Source: Jaapia argillacea MUCL 33604 (Eukaryota; Basidiomycota; Agaricomycetes; Jaapiales; Jaapiaceae). Taken from it: DNA of 33,429 nt. Location of the stretch: NCBI GenBank assembly GCA_000697665.1, contig KL197734.1, positions 349,351 to 382,779 of the forward strand, written 5' to 3'. Each line of letters starts with the position of its first letter. Within the stretch, counting starts at the first letter, position 1. The position numbers and the translations under genes are program-made. Of this stretch, positions 11,415 through 20,653 are shown piece after piece. The notes under the pieces were generated by a model. It saw only the letters and a list, made by a program, of their open reading frames with translations, had not been told where the DNA came from and ran no database searches.

Positions 11415-12523
11415 TTATTTATGGGGAGGCGCAATGACATCCGAAATTCCCAAAAAAGTTGTGCGAGTGGCTGAGTATTGTCGTATTTTGACAGCCACCA
11501 AATAAGGAGAAAGAAATCAAGAAGGCAAGATCAACCGTCTGGCGAGGATGATAGCCCATCAAAGCCCATCACGAATTGTGGGTCCCAAAAGGCGCTTCGA
11601 TGTCACTGATCAAAGAGCAAAAAGCAGGTCGGGGTGATGTAGCTTCGTAGAGCACGAAATATGCTTGGTTGTTGCAGGGGGGATGGTAGTAAATTGCCAG
11701 GACAAAAAATCGTTCGGGCCAGAATTTTTTTGATCTCGCTCTATTTGATCCTATGANNNNNNNNNNNNNNNNNNNNNNNNNNNNNNNNNNNNNNNNNNNN
11801 NNNNNNNNNNNNNNNNNNNNNNNNNNNNNNNNNNNNNNNNNNNNNNNNNNNNNNNNNNNNNNNNNNNNNNNNNNNNNNNNNNNNNNNNNNNNNNNNNNNN
11901 NNNNNNNNNNNNNNNNNNNNNNNNNNNNNNNNNNNNNNNNNNNNNNNNNNNNNNNNNNNNNNNNNNNNNNNNNNNNNNNNNNNNNNNNNNNNNNNNNNNN
12001 NNNNNNNNNNNNNNNNNNNNNNNNNNNNNNNNNNNNNNNNNNNNNNNNNNNNNNNNNNNNNNNNNNNNNNNNNNNNNNNNNNNNNNNNNNNNNNNNNNNN
12101 NNNNNNNNNNNNNNNNNNNNNNNNNNNNNNNNNNNNNNNNNNNNNNNNNNNNNNNNNNNNNNNNNNNNNNNNNNNNNNNNNNNNNNNNNNNNNNNNNNNN
12201 NNNNNNNNNNNNNNNNNNNNNNNNNNNNNNNNNNNNNNNNNNNNNNNNNNNNNNNNNNNNNNNNNNNNNNNNNNNNNNNNNNNNNNNNNNNNNNNNNNNN
12301 NNNNNNNNNNNNNNNNNNNNNNNNNNNNNNNNNNNNNNNNNNNNNNNNNNNNNNNNNNNNNNNNNNNNNNNNNNNNNNNNNNNNNNNNNNNNNNNNNNNN
12401 NNNNNNNNNNNNNNNNNNNNNNNNNNNNNNNNATCCCATCACCTCTGTTTGGACGCTGACAGCATATTCACACGATCACGCTGGCACACATTTTGAACCG
12501 GGATTGCGCCTCCCCATTATTTA
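11415..12523. mobile_element. DNA transposon with 14-bp TIRs and 7-bp target duplication
   Basis: The left tip TGGGGAGGCGCAAT (11422-11435) has an exact inverted copy ATTGCGCCTCCCCA at 12503-12516. Immediately outside both tips is the same 7-mer, TTATTTA (11415-11421 and 12517-12523), which reads as a target-site duplication. The element is 1095 bp as assembled, but 676 bases of it are Ns, so its real length and content are unknown. The visible arms (11436-11756 and 12433-12502) show no clear coding. The short tips and 7-bp duplication point to a cut-and-paste class II element. The superfamily cannot be named: hAT, MULE and P-like elements usually make 8- to 9-bp duplications. Confidence 0.8.
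11757..12432. other. assembly gap (676 Ns)
   Basis: An uninterrupted run of N lies wholly inside the transposon. The gap may be an estimated size. Open frames spanning it are meaningless. Confidence 0.99.
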
Positions 12524-13107
12524 ATCATCTCCCAGTTTCGCGCCACAAAATAGGTTCGCAAGGTGACGATTTGGAAAGAATCGTCGAAGATGGCGTCATT
12601 GCGTGAAACGAATTCCTGCGGGTTGAGCTTCCTTATACGGCAGCGAAGGATCAGATAGCGGATAGATAGGTGGGGATATAATTGATGATGGCCGTAGATC
12701 GCGGACTTGAGAAACGCTAAAGGGTCTCTGGTATGGTGCCTGCTATGTAGATCCACATATGAGTGGCCAAATTAGCGAGACGTAGGGAGGAAACGCTGCA
12801 AAGCAAGATCGATGGACATGACGAGAACAATTCCCGCGATGGTTTGTCGGACCTGACCATCCGAATTAAACTACAAAAGAAGAGAGGTGGAAATGCCTGC
12901 GAAGCTGAGCTGTGAGAAGTCTTCGAGTGTTATTTCAAAGTAAAACTGGAAACTCACCTCAGTGCTCACACCATCGACGGTGAACCCCATCGGCGACGGG
13001 AAGTACTCCAGAGAAATGCGTCTACCATTGCAGGCTAAACACGACCAGCAAGCACATCCTATCCTTCTGGATGAGATGCTGTAGGGGCAGTCATGCACAC
13101 GGGCCAT
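12517..13107 (-). CDS. small hypothetical protein, three exons
   Basis: I do not recognise this family. Three exons join in phase: 13107-12958, 12870-12782 and 12742-12517, giving about 154 aa. Intron 1 starts GTGAGT and ends in a pyrimidine-rich TTTTGTAG. Intron 2 has a CTAAT branch-like site and ends ACATAG, though its GTCTCG donor is weak. The N-terminus has clustered cysteines (CPYSISS...CACWSCLAC). The middle has a hydrophobic stretch (TIAGIVLVMSIDLAL) that is long enough to be a short membrane segment or a buried helix. The C-terminus (KSAIYGHHQLYPHLSIRYL, then RTYFVARNWEMIK) has a protein-like composition. The stop codon (12517-12519) lies inside the 7-bp target duplication of the adjacent transposon. 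Because the duplicated bases existed before insertion, the original stop is probably preserved and only the 3' UTR is displaced. Further 5' exons cannot be excluded. Confidence 0.45.
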
Positions 13108-13631
13108 ATCGATCGCTCAAGAACTTCAGCCAAAGCAGCAATTGCGTACTCGCAGAAACGCGGAAGGAGTCGGGGAGGGTGTCATGCACTTAAGTATTGG
13201 ACATTACCTGTCCGTCACGTGGCGTGCGATGTTCACTGGAGCACGGCCAACTCGGAGAGCATTCTCTGGGCTCCGATTTCGCAAGTTGTCAAGGCCCAAA
13301 CGACCCTAGGGATGTAGCTATTGTATCGACAAACCTAAAAAATGAACCTGAACCATCGAGTTGACTGCAACAGTGTGGATCTCGCCCATCCTCTCTCGCC
13401 ATGAACGTTGTGAATGACGTTGTCTTGGTGATGACTGGCCTGACGTCAGTGAAATGTAATCCAGACACACCATTGGTGAGTCCTTATCACAACTCTATAG
13501 TGCCACGATAACCGAAACAGCTTCTCGTAAAAACACACCTTGCAAGGCGGAATGAATTTCCATCCCGGCATTCCGCACTTCGGATTCGCCGCCCGATGAG
13601 TTACCATCGAACCATTGGTCGCCCGCTCCCA

Positions 13632-13690
13632 TATAAACCACAATCTCCTCTCACACCTCCGTTTCCTCCTTTCCCCTTTCCCCTTCAACC
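13632..13690 (+). promoter_or_regulatory. putative core promoter of the F-box gene
   Basis: A TATAAA hexamer at 13632-13637 is followed by a strongly pyrimidine-rich stretch that runs to the ATG at 13691. This is a typical fungal core promoter and leader arrangement. It is a sequence match only. Confidence 0.4.
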
Positions 13691-14385
13691 ATGCGCTTCA
13701 TTTCCCCACCCACCCCATACAGCACCTGCGACTTTCTCCCTCCCATATCCTCCCACCACGATCCCACCTCCATCTTCAGGATCTCCGACCTCTCACTCGA
13801 ACTAGTCGATTCCATCCTAAGCTGCATCACCAAACCCACCGACCTCCTAGCCTTATCCCTCACATGCCACACCTTCCACGACCTCCTCATCCGCCACCAA
13901 ATCACCTATAGCATCTCCCTCGCCGACCATACCAAACTCGACGCACTAATCCACCATCCAACCCTCGCACATAACATCAGGCGTTTGGACGTTCAAGTCC
14001 ACCTCGGGAAACCTACACCCGAAACCGTCGAGATGCAGAAGAGGGGAGAGGAGAAGCTGGTGAGGGCGTTGAGGAAGATGCATAATTTGGTAGCGTTTAG
14101 GTGGCTTTATTGTGATACCATGGGGAAGGAGGTGATTTGGAGTACGTTGAGGGACTCGTGCCCGAGACTTGCGTCAGTTACTGTTTATGAATCGGGTCCC
14201 AAACCTCGTGCGATGGAATATTCTAGTGTAAGTCCAGTCTCCCAACCTTTCCACCCCCGTGCCTTTTACTCCTCTGTATCGGAGTGACTGACGTTGTGGT
14301 GCAGCTTGTCGGGTGGACCAATTTGCAAGAGTTCTGTATCATACTGAGAGCTCGTCAGCCCCATGAACTCGAACCCCGTTTCTAA
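13691..14385 (+). pseudogene. F-box protein gene, truncated by in-frame stop
   Basis: Exon 1 (13691-14227) starts at an ATG just downstream of a TATA-like promoter and encodes an F-box-like N-terminus. Residues ~30-80 read RISDLSLELVDSILSCI, then LLALSLTCHTFHDLL, the usual F-box helices that bind Skp1 in SCF ubiquitin ligases. A GTAAGT intron (14228-14304) leads to exon 2, which runs only to a TAA at 14383-14385, giving ~205 aa. In the same frame beyond the stop, leucine-repeat-like sequence continues (ISLMTLTRLEICTSV) to another stop near 14523. The substrate-binding repeat region is thus cut off, so I read this as a decayed F-box/LRR gene. A short functional F-box protein is possible, since the F-box itself is intact. 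Confidence 0.6.
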
Positions 14386-15190
14386 CGACGCTACCGAAGC
14401 ATTTCTCTCATGACCCTCACACGACTCGAAATTTGCACATCGGTCCCAATATACCCCTCTTTCCCATCCGCCGGCAGCGATCCCACAGTACATATCGTTA
14501 TTTCACCTCTCGACACACGCATATAGAGTGGTTGCCTACTTGACAAGTACATCCGAACTCGCCATTCTGTCAGTGATGGCGACCGTCTCCCGTAATCCTG
14601 GTTTCACCAATCTTAAACGCCGAAACGTCCACTCTATCTCCACTCGTCAATAGCTCCTAACCCCACGAAACTTCGTCATCCAACACGCGTCCTTTTTCTC
14701 CTACACGATATCATCCGAAACTACAAACATCGCGTCGGATAGACGTACCGGAGCTGAAACTCGCGTTGAGTTGCAATCGACCATCCTGTCTAGCCATCCT
14801 CCCACCCTGCCATCTGACGACCCTATCGTGTCCACTTCCCGGACGCATACACGATATAGACTCGCTCCCTCTTTACCTCTTAGACGAGGACATCCAAGAT
14901 CGCATCGGTGCAGCAGCGATAGAAGCATCACCGGCCTCTTTCTAAGGTCCCTCACACGACTAGATCGTGTATATACTCCCATCAGGTCCTCCCACGATCT
15001 CCAGCACCTATCCATTCCACCGGTCACCACATCCACGCATATAGAGTGGTTTTCCTCGTTTCTCTTTAACGAGCACATCCGAATTCACCTTTCGGGTGAC
15101 TGGCGCTCGTAATCCCACCTCACCGATCCGAACCTCCGAAATGCCAGCCCTTATCTCCACCCTCTCGTCAGCTCCTAACCCCAGGACCAT
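14386..15190 (+). repeat. degenerate tandem duplication of an LRR-like segment
   Basis: Two related blocks follow the broken F-box gene, offset by roughly 520-536 bp. Shared landmarks are CCCTCACACGACT (14412 and 14948 areas), ACGCATATAGAGTGG (~14517 and ~15036), the word CACATCCGAA or ACATCCGAA (~14548 and ~15073), and AGCTCCTAACCCCA (~14650 and ~15171). Copy 2 still has an open LRR-like stretch (RSLTRLDRVYTP... THIEWFSSFLF). Copy 1 has stops in the equivalent frame. The sequence is probably the decayed C-terminal part of the F-box gene, duplicated before or during decay. Nothing recognisable follows to about 15737. Confidence 0.55.
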
Positions 15191-15737
15191 ACGTCGGCCT
15201 TTCTCTCAATCCCGTCATCTCTATCCCTACCCCTATTAAGGTCGGAAATTGCGAGTGTCGCGTCGGGTGGCTAGTGCCTTGGTCGCACTTAGACCGTCGA
15301 CCAATCTGGCCACCCCCTAACCTCACCAACATCGTCGACTCGATTCAATTCCGTCTTCTCGTTCTATGTCACTTTTGGGTCGTCCGAGACGACATTTGTT
15401 GGATAGGCTCATTGGAGGTCAGGCTTTCGGGATGGACGGTGTACCAGCCACAAACGTCTCTCCTTTTTTGTCGGTGTTTCATTTAATCTCAGTTTCCTAC
15501 CGTCCTTCGAGTCTGCGATGTTGTCGAAATTGATTTTCGAGATGGAAGGGCTTGATTGTATGGGTGTTTGTACGCTTCTAGTCGATTCTCTTCCCTAGAT
15601 AGGTATGGGTTATAATATAATGAAATGTGGCATTAATCCGTGCATACTACGCGAAGCAACAATGCAACTACTACCCATGACGCCGATACAACAACTAGCA
15701 GCCAATATTTTATCACGAGCACAACGATCATCCCAGC

Positions 15738-17143
15738 TCACTCCTCCTCTTCCCATTCATAAGCCAGACGTTCACCTTTGACGACAAAGTCCCTAACTCC
15801 GGCTTTCGCATCAAACCACCCCTTCTCCCCTCTCTTCCCTTTCCCGCTACTACCCTTGCCACCCATCTCGGACCTGATATTCTCCTTCACCAAATCCCTA
15901 ACCTTCTGATTCTCCTTCTCCGATCGTTTCTCGTTCTCAGCACGTTTCCCGCCACTCAACCCCATGATCCGCATCTTGGGAGTTTGGTCCTGCTCGGGGC
16001 GTTTCTTGCTGCTGCTCGTTCGAGGTTTGTCGCGGGTTTCGAGCTGGTTGAGGAGTTGGGCGCGTTTTTTGAGGGATTCGGTTTTCATGAAGCGCGATTC
16101 TTTCTTCTTCTTGAGTGATTCGGACTCTGAGTCCTCGTCCTTTGTCGGCGCCGACTCCTTGACTCGCATAACCTCCTTACGTCCACTCTCCTTCCCTTCA
16201 CGCTCTTTAACTGCCCTCTCCTTCTCTCTCCTCTCTTTTCGTGGAACCGGGCGAAGCCCGCGAGGTTCACCGAAGACCTTCCGATAGAGATACTTGAGGA
16301 GACCTCCCGCATACCCATTCAAAGAAAACACCTTGCCAGTTTCCTTCGTATACTGAAGCAACTCTTCTGCAGTTTGAAAGACGCGGACCTTTTGGCCTGT
16401 CCTTGTAGCGTCGATGAGGTCTACGATGTTGACGAATACAGCTTCCACAGCCTATTCGACGCGTCAAACACATGTATTATGATCAAGTGGGGAAAGACTC
16501 ACGCGACGACAAGCATCCGAACTACCCGGAACCGCAGGCAACTCCAAAACCTGACACACCTTGCTCCACGAAGCAGGATCATCCACGTCGGTCCCATAAA
16601 CCCCATTAAACTCGTAAACCATAGCGTACTTGAACAACGCGCGAGCTTTTTCTTTTTCGGGGTTCTCTCTGCCCCAGTGGTATGTTTCGGAACATAGGCG
16701 ATGGGATTCGGGGAGGATGGGAGAGCATGGGGAAGGTTTGAAGAGGGGGTAGAGGGAGAAGAATTCGGAGAGGTGGCTTGAGGGTGGGAGGAGGGGTTTG
16801 GGAGGAGGAGGAGCAGGCTGTACGCGTCGTTAGGTTGGTGGCATCTCAGTCAGCTTGGATTGAAGGACGTACCTCGGTTACAGCTTCGACGCCAGCGTCG
16901 ACATGTCGATATCTACACCCCGTCCCGAACCTACAGTTTCCAGTCCTGGAATAATGCTGGCAGACTTGCGTCGGCGCTGCCGTCTGCAATACGCGTTCAG
17001 GTCAGTGGCTTCGCTCGACTTGAATGAAGGGCGTATCGACGTACCTCGCTGGCGCCTCCCAATACATGGCGATATCTACAGTCCGTGCCGAACTTACACG
17101 TCCCAGTCCTAGAGTAGTACAAGCAGATTTGTGGCTGAGACAT
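15738..17143 (-). CDS. CCCH zinc-finger protein (paralog A)
   Basis: Four exons in phase 0 (17143-17045, 16983-16873, 16817-16503, 16451-15738) give 412 aa. Exons 1 and 2 each encode one CCCH finger of spacing C-x8-C-x5-C-x3-H: residues ~7-26 (C-LYYSRTGT-C-KFGTD-C-RYR-H) and ~40-60 (C-QHYSRTGN-C-RFGTG-C-RYR-H). CCCH fingers commonly bind single-stranded RNA, so RNA binding is inferred. Exon 3 begins with a Pro-rich linker and a conserved region (EFFSLYPLFKP, then EFNGVYGTDVDDPASW, CQVLELPAVPGSSDACRR). This continues in exon 4 (VNIVDLIDATRTGQKVRVF, then NGYAGGLLKYLYRK). The rest is a Lys/Arg/Glu-rich, low-complexity tail with multiple possible nuclear signals, ending with VRDFVVKGERLAYEW. The gene is head-to-head with paralog B. 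The family core is recurrent in Agaricomycetes but I know no assigned function. Confidence 0.85.
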
Positions 17144-17573
17144 GATGGTAATGGTTCAAGGAGTACGAGTGGCTTCGGGTTGGTGGTACGAGAGTAAGAG
17201 TCGTTGAAAATGCGAGGGCTTGAACACGCCTTTTGGAGATTCTTTGTTGAACATGTCCATTTGGAGTTATAGTCGGGTTTCCTTTCTTCCTTGAACTTTG
17301 AAGGTTACTTGAAAGGTTGGATACGGGTGGCTGTGTTGGCACATGGCGCAGGTGATCGGGCGCTTGGCAAAGTTCAAACACGTTCAAGGGTGCCATGGAG
17401 GTGCGTTCCGACTTGAAACGTACAAGTTGAACAAAGAATGTCCAACTGCAATCTAGTCGCAAACGTGTTCAAAGGTGTGGTATAGCAGCCACCAACCTCC
17501 CGTCCTCAACAACTTTGCTATCATACCACAAAGCCGCTCGCGCAACGCTCGTACACCTTGAACCATCACCCCC
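17144..17573. promoter_or_regulatory. shared bidirectional promoter region
   Basis: These 430 bp separate the ATG codons of the two divergent CCCH paralogs and must hold both promoters. I see no clear TATA box or named operator. Open frames crossing it (for example 17109-17462, -) are not supported. Confidence 0.6.
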
Positions 17574-18830
17574 ATGTCTCAACCACAAATCTGCTCGCGT
17601 TATTCCAGGACGGGGACGTGTAAGTTTGATACGGAGTGTAGATACCGACATGTCTCGGGAGGTGTCGAGGAGGTACGTCGCGGCTCATAATACCCTTTCT
17701 TGATCATCCCGAGCAACCGATCTGACGGAGCGTATAGGAGACGGCACCAACCAAGTCGAGAGTCTGCTCGCACTATTCCAGAACTGGGACGTGTAAGTTC
17801 GGGACGGAATGTAAATACAGCCATGTAGACGCTGGCGTCGAAGCTGTGACTGAGGTGTGTTCGTTTAGTCTAGTAGAATGGAGCCACTGACCTAACGGAT
17901 GCGTATAGGGTACGACGACAACTTCAACCAATCCTCCCAATCCCCAACTGTCCTCCCCAGGCCAGATCGACGAATTCTTCGCCTTATACCCTCTCTTCAA
18001 ACCCAACACCTCTGCACCCATCATCTCCGAGTTCAATCGACTCTGCACAGCCTACCACTGGGGTAAAGAAAACCCAGAGAAGGAAAAAGCTCGAGCGTTG
18101 TTCAAATATGCAATGATATACGAGTTCAACGGTATTTACGGCGCCGAAGTGGACGATCCTGCTTCTTGGTGGAAATTATGTCAAGTTCTGGAGTTACCTG
18201 CGTTCCCTGCTAGCGCGGATGCTTGTCGACAAGTAAGTGATTCTTACCATTCGCAATATGTGATTTCGTTGACGGGATATATAGGCTGTAGAGGGTGTAT
18301 ACGTTAATATCGTTGACCTCATCGACGCTCCAAGGACGGGCGAAAAGGTTCGGGTGTTTCGAACTGAGAAAGAGTTGAGTCGGTACACGAAGGAATCGGG
18401 TAAGGTATTTTCGATGAATGGGTATGCTGGAGGTCTTCTCGAGTATCTTTATCGGAGGATCGTGAATCGCCACGCTGAACCTCGCCAGGGTAAAGGGAAG
18501 GAGAGTCTCGGGGGTACGGAGGAGGCAGGTGGTAAGGGCGGTATGGGAAGCAAGAAGGAAGCTCGGCTCAAGAAGAGTGAATTTCTAAGGGAGAAAGACC
18601 CGCTGGAGTCAACTAGTGAAAAGCGACCACAGCACACTGGGGGAACGGTGATTATAGGGTTAAATGGTGCGAAGCGTTCGGAGGGAGGGAAGAAAACAAG
18701 GAAGGAAAATCAAAAGACGAGGGATTCGGTCAGGGAGAACTTGAGGTCCGAGAAGGCTGGTAAGAGGGGGAAGGGAAGGGAGAAGAGAGGTTTTGATGCG
18801 AAAGTCGGCGTCCGGGATTTTGTCGTGTAG
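17574..18830 (+). CDS. CCCH zinc-finger protein (paralog B)
   Basis: Four exons (17574-17672, 17738-17854, 17909-18232, 18285-18830) give 361 aa. The architecture is that of paralog A. Both start MSQPQIC, and both place one CCCH finger in exon 1 (C-SRYSRTGT-C-KFDTE-C-RYR-H) and one in exon 2 (C-SHYSRTGT-C-KFGTE-C-KYS-H). The conserved core follows (EFFALYPLFKP, EKEKARALFKYAMIYEFNG, VNIVDLIDAPRTGEKVRVF, NGYAGGLLEYLYRR), then a Lys/Arg/Gly-rich tail ending VGVRDFVV. Exon 2 could instead start at 17741, one codon later. Exon borders and phases match paralog A, so the two arose by an inverted duplication and both remain open. RNA binding is inferred from the finger class; the core domain has no function I can name. 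Confidence 0.85.
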
Positions 18831-19114
18831 CTTGGTCTAGGTGCTGGTTATGAATGGAGGAGTGAGTTGATGGAGTGGGATGCAGCTGAATGTGTTGTCG
18901 TATACCGAGGATATGGATGATTGACGAGACTTGTTTGATTGTCCCAAGCCTTTGTGCGGATCACTAGTAGAGATCATCATGACCATACAACTACACCAAC
19001 AGGCACACACTCATAATCACCGTCTTACACCCGACCCCTTCAAGTTTATCCTGCCAAAGACTCTAACCAGGGGGACTTCGCCATCCTATGCATACGGTAG
19101 AATGACCTTTCATC
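18831..19114. other. short intergenic spacer
   Basis: Nothing recognisable lies between the CCCH gene stop and the tRNA. This should contain the 3' end of paralog B. Confidence 0.4.
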
Positions 19115-19202
19115 TCCGAAATGGTGTAGTGGCTAACATTATCGCCTCTCATTGCCATAGGCCATGATCGCGATAGCCCGGGGTGCGATTCCCCGTTTCG
19201 GA
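19115..19202 (+). tRNA. tRNA-Glu (anticodon CTC) with 17-nt intron
   Basis: An 88-bp cloverleaf can be drawn. The 7-bp acceptor stem TCCGAAA/TTTCGGA is perfect. The D-stem is GTGT/ACAT, the anticodon stem ATCGC/GCGAT, and the T-stem CGGGG/CCCCG. The anticodon CTC is at 19148-19150. A 17-nt intron (19152-19168) sits one base 3' of the anticodon, the canonical position for nuclear tRNA introns. Removing it gives the 7-nt loop CTCTCAC. The T-loop reads TGCGATT, with G where position 55 is almost always U. This also changes the internal B box. The gene decodes GAG. A T4 run lies 20 nt downstream. Confidence 0.9.
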
Positions 19203-19711
19203 ATCCCAGGGAAACTTCTCCCTTTTATTTTGTGTTTCTTGTGTGCTTCTGACTTTTCGTTACACCCCGGGCAGGTGTGTGCAGTATCCTAGGGAACGAA
19301 CAGCAAAGAAGATTTGGAGTAAGGTTTGTACAAGTATGTTTGGGGTGTACGTTGCATCTCTGGAAACGAGGAGAGGTTTGATGTGTGGAACTGGTGGATC
19401 GGTGACAGCATGTCGGGTTGTGAATCAGAACTCCACCCGTTGGTCCATTCGTTAACGAGCAAGATCAACATAGAAGACTCGAAAACACATACGATACACA
19501 CACCGAACATAGTCTTACAAATTTGGGTCCAAAACTTCTTCCTTCTTCCTTTGGTCCTTGTCCAGTTACGACGTCCATCCTTATCAACTCAGCAACCTTT
19601 CACCCTCCATTTAACCATCGCTCGCAGTTCACCCCATTCGCTCGCAGCCGTCCCGTCCCTCGTCCCTCACCCCACTCGCTACGCTCATGTCGCTCGCCAC
19701 GTCGCCCGCCC
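19203..19711. other. intergenic sequence
   Basis: Apart from the pol III T-run I see no gene. Pyrimidine-rich sequence from about 19550 to the aldolase stop gives long but motif-free open frames on the plus strand. These are antisense shadows or low complexity. Confidence 0.4.
19223..19226 (+). terminator. RNA polymerase III T-run after tRNA-Glu
   Basis: A TTTT run starts 21 nt after the tRNA, followed by ATTTT. This is a minimal pol III termination signal. Confidence 0.5.
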
Positions 19712-20653
19712 CTACTTCTCCGGCCACCCCTTCTCCCTCGCCTCTCTCAAAATGCCCTCGGTAGCCGTCGCCCCAAACCTAGTCGCCCCAACAGCCCACG
19801 CATCCAAAAGCTGTCCCAAACTCCTAATACCCCCCGCAGCCTTAATCTGCACACCCTCCCCGACACTCTCCTTCATAACCTTTATATGCTCCACCGTCGC
19901 ACCCTTATACGAATAAAACGGTAAATTCTTATCTTTTACGAACCCGAACCCCGTGGAAGTTTTGACGAATGCTACCTTGGCACGAGTGCAAATGGCACAG
20001 AGTGTACGGATGTGGGAGTCGTCTACTTCTAAAAAGTCGTTTTCGAAGATGACTTTGAGGGCTCCGCCTGATTTTATGACTACGTCGTTGATGGCGGTGA
20101 TCTCGTCTTCGACGTAACCCCATTCTCCAGACAGAGCCTTTCCGATGTTGATTACCATATCGATCTCGACTAGGCCTCGAGAGCCGTTGGATCCACCAGA
20201 AGAGATGAAGGAAGCGAGGGAGGACATGGCTTGGGTGGCCTCGTAGATCTTGACAGGGGTTGTGCTGTTACCGTGCGGGAAGGCTATGACGACGCATATA
20301 CCGACTCTGGATCGAGGTTAGGTTACGTTAGTGGGATGCGATGGGAGGGAGACGGACCCTGTGCCGGAGAGGATTTCGATTGCTTGTGGGATACTGTATG
20401 GCTATGATGCGATATCAGAGAAGGTGGGTGGGTGAGGGGAGATGCGTACTTTGATACAAGCTGTCGCTACACCGTACTGCTTTGCGATCTCCAACCCTTT
20501 CTTGATCTCGGCATCGGTGAGAGACGGGTGTAATAAACTACAACGTTCAACCTCATCAGCATAGAGCACGATTGAGATGTAAGGAAGATGGAACCTGTGA
20601 TCGATGAGTTTCGCTAGTTGGGCGATGGTCGATGGGGGTGGAGGGGCTGTCAT
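19712..20653 (-). CDS. deoxyribose-phosphate aldolase
   Basis: Four exons (20653-20595, 20537-20450, 20401-20358, 20306-19712) give 261 aa, the usual length for DeoC/DERA. The enzyme (EC 4.1.2.4) cleaves 2-deoxy-D-ribose 5-phosphate to acetaldehyde and glyceraldehyde 3-phosphate in cytosolic deoxynucleoside salvage. Family motifs are in order: LIDHSLLHP (from residue ~17), VVIAFPHG (~69-76), VEIDMVINIG with Asp113, FVKTSTGFG with Lys179 (Schiff-base lysine), and IKAAGGIR with Lys219 (proton-relay lysine). All catalytic residues are present. The first splice joins LIDH to SLLHP exactly at the conserved motif, which supports the model. The gene is single-copy here and unrelated to its neighbours. 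Confidence 0.95.

Noticed and set aside
11741-12496. Long open frames across the N run on both strands
   Set aside because: They consist almost entirely of undetermined bases.
17109-17462. 117-codon open frame on the minus strand
   Set aside because: It overlaps the first exon of CCCH paralog A in another frame and fills the shared promoter region.
19326-19924. Plus-strand open frames rich in Pro and Ser
   Set aside because: They are partly antisense to the aldolase and otherwise pyrimidine-rich low complexity.
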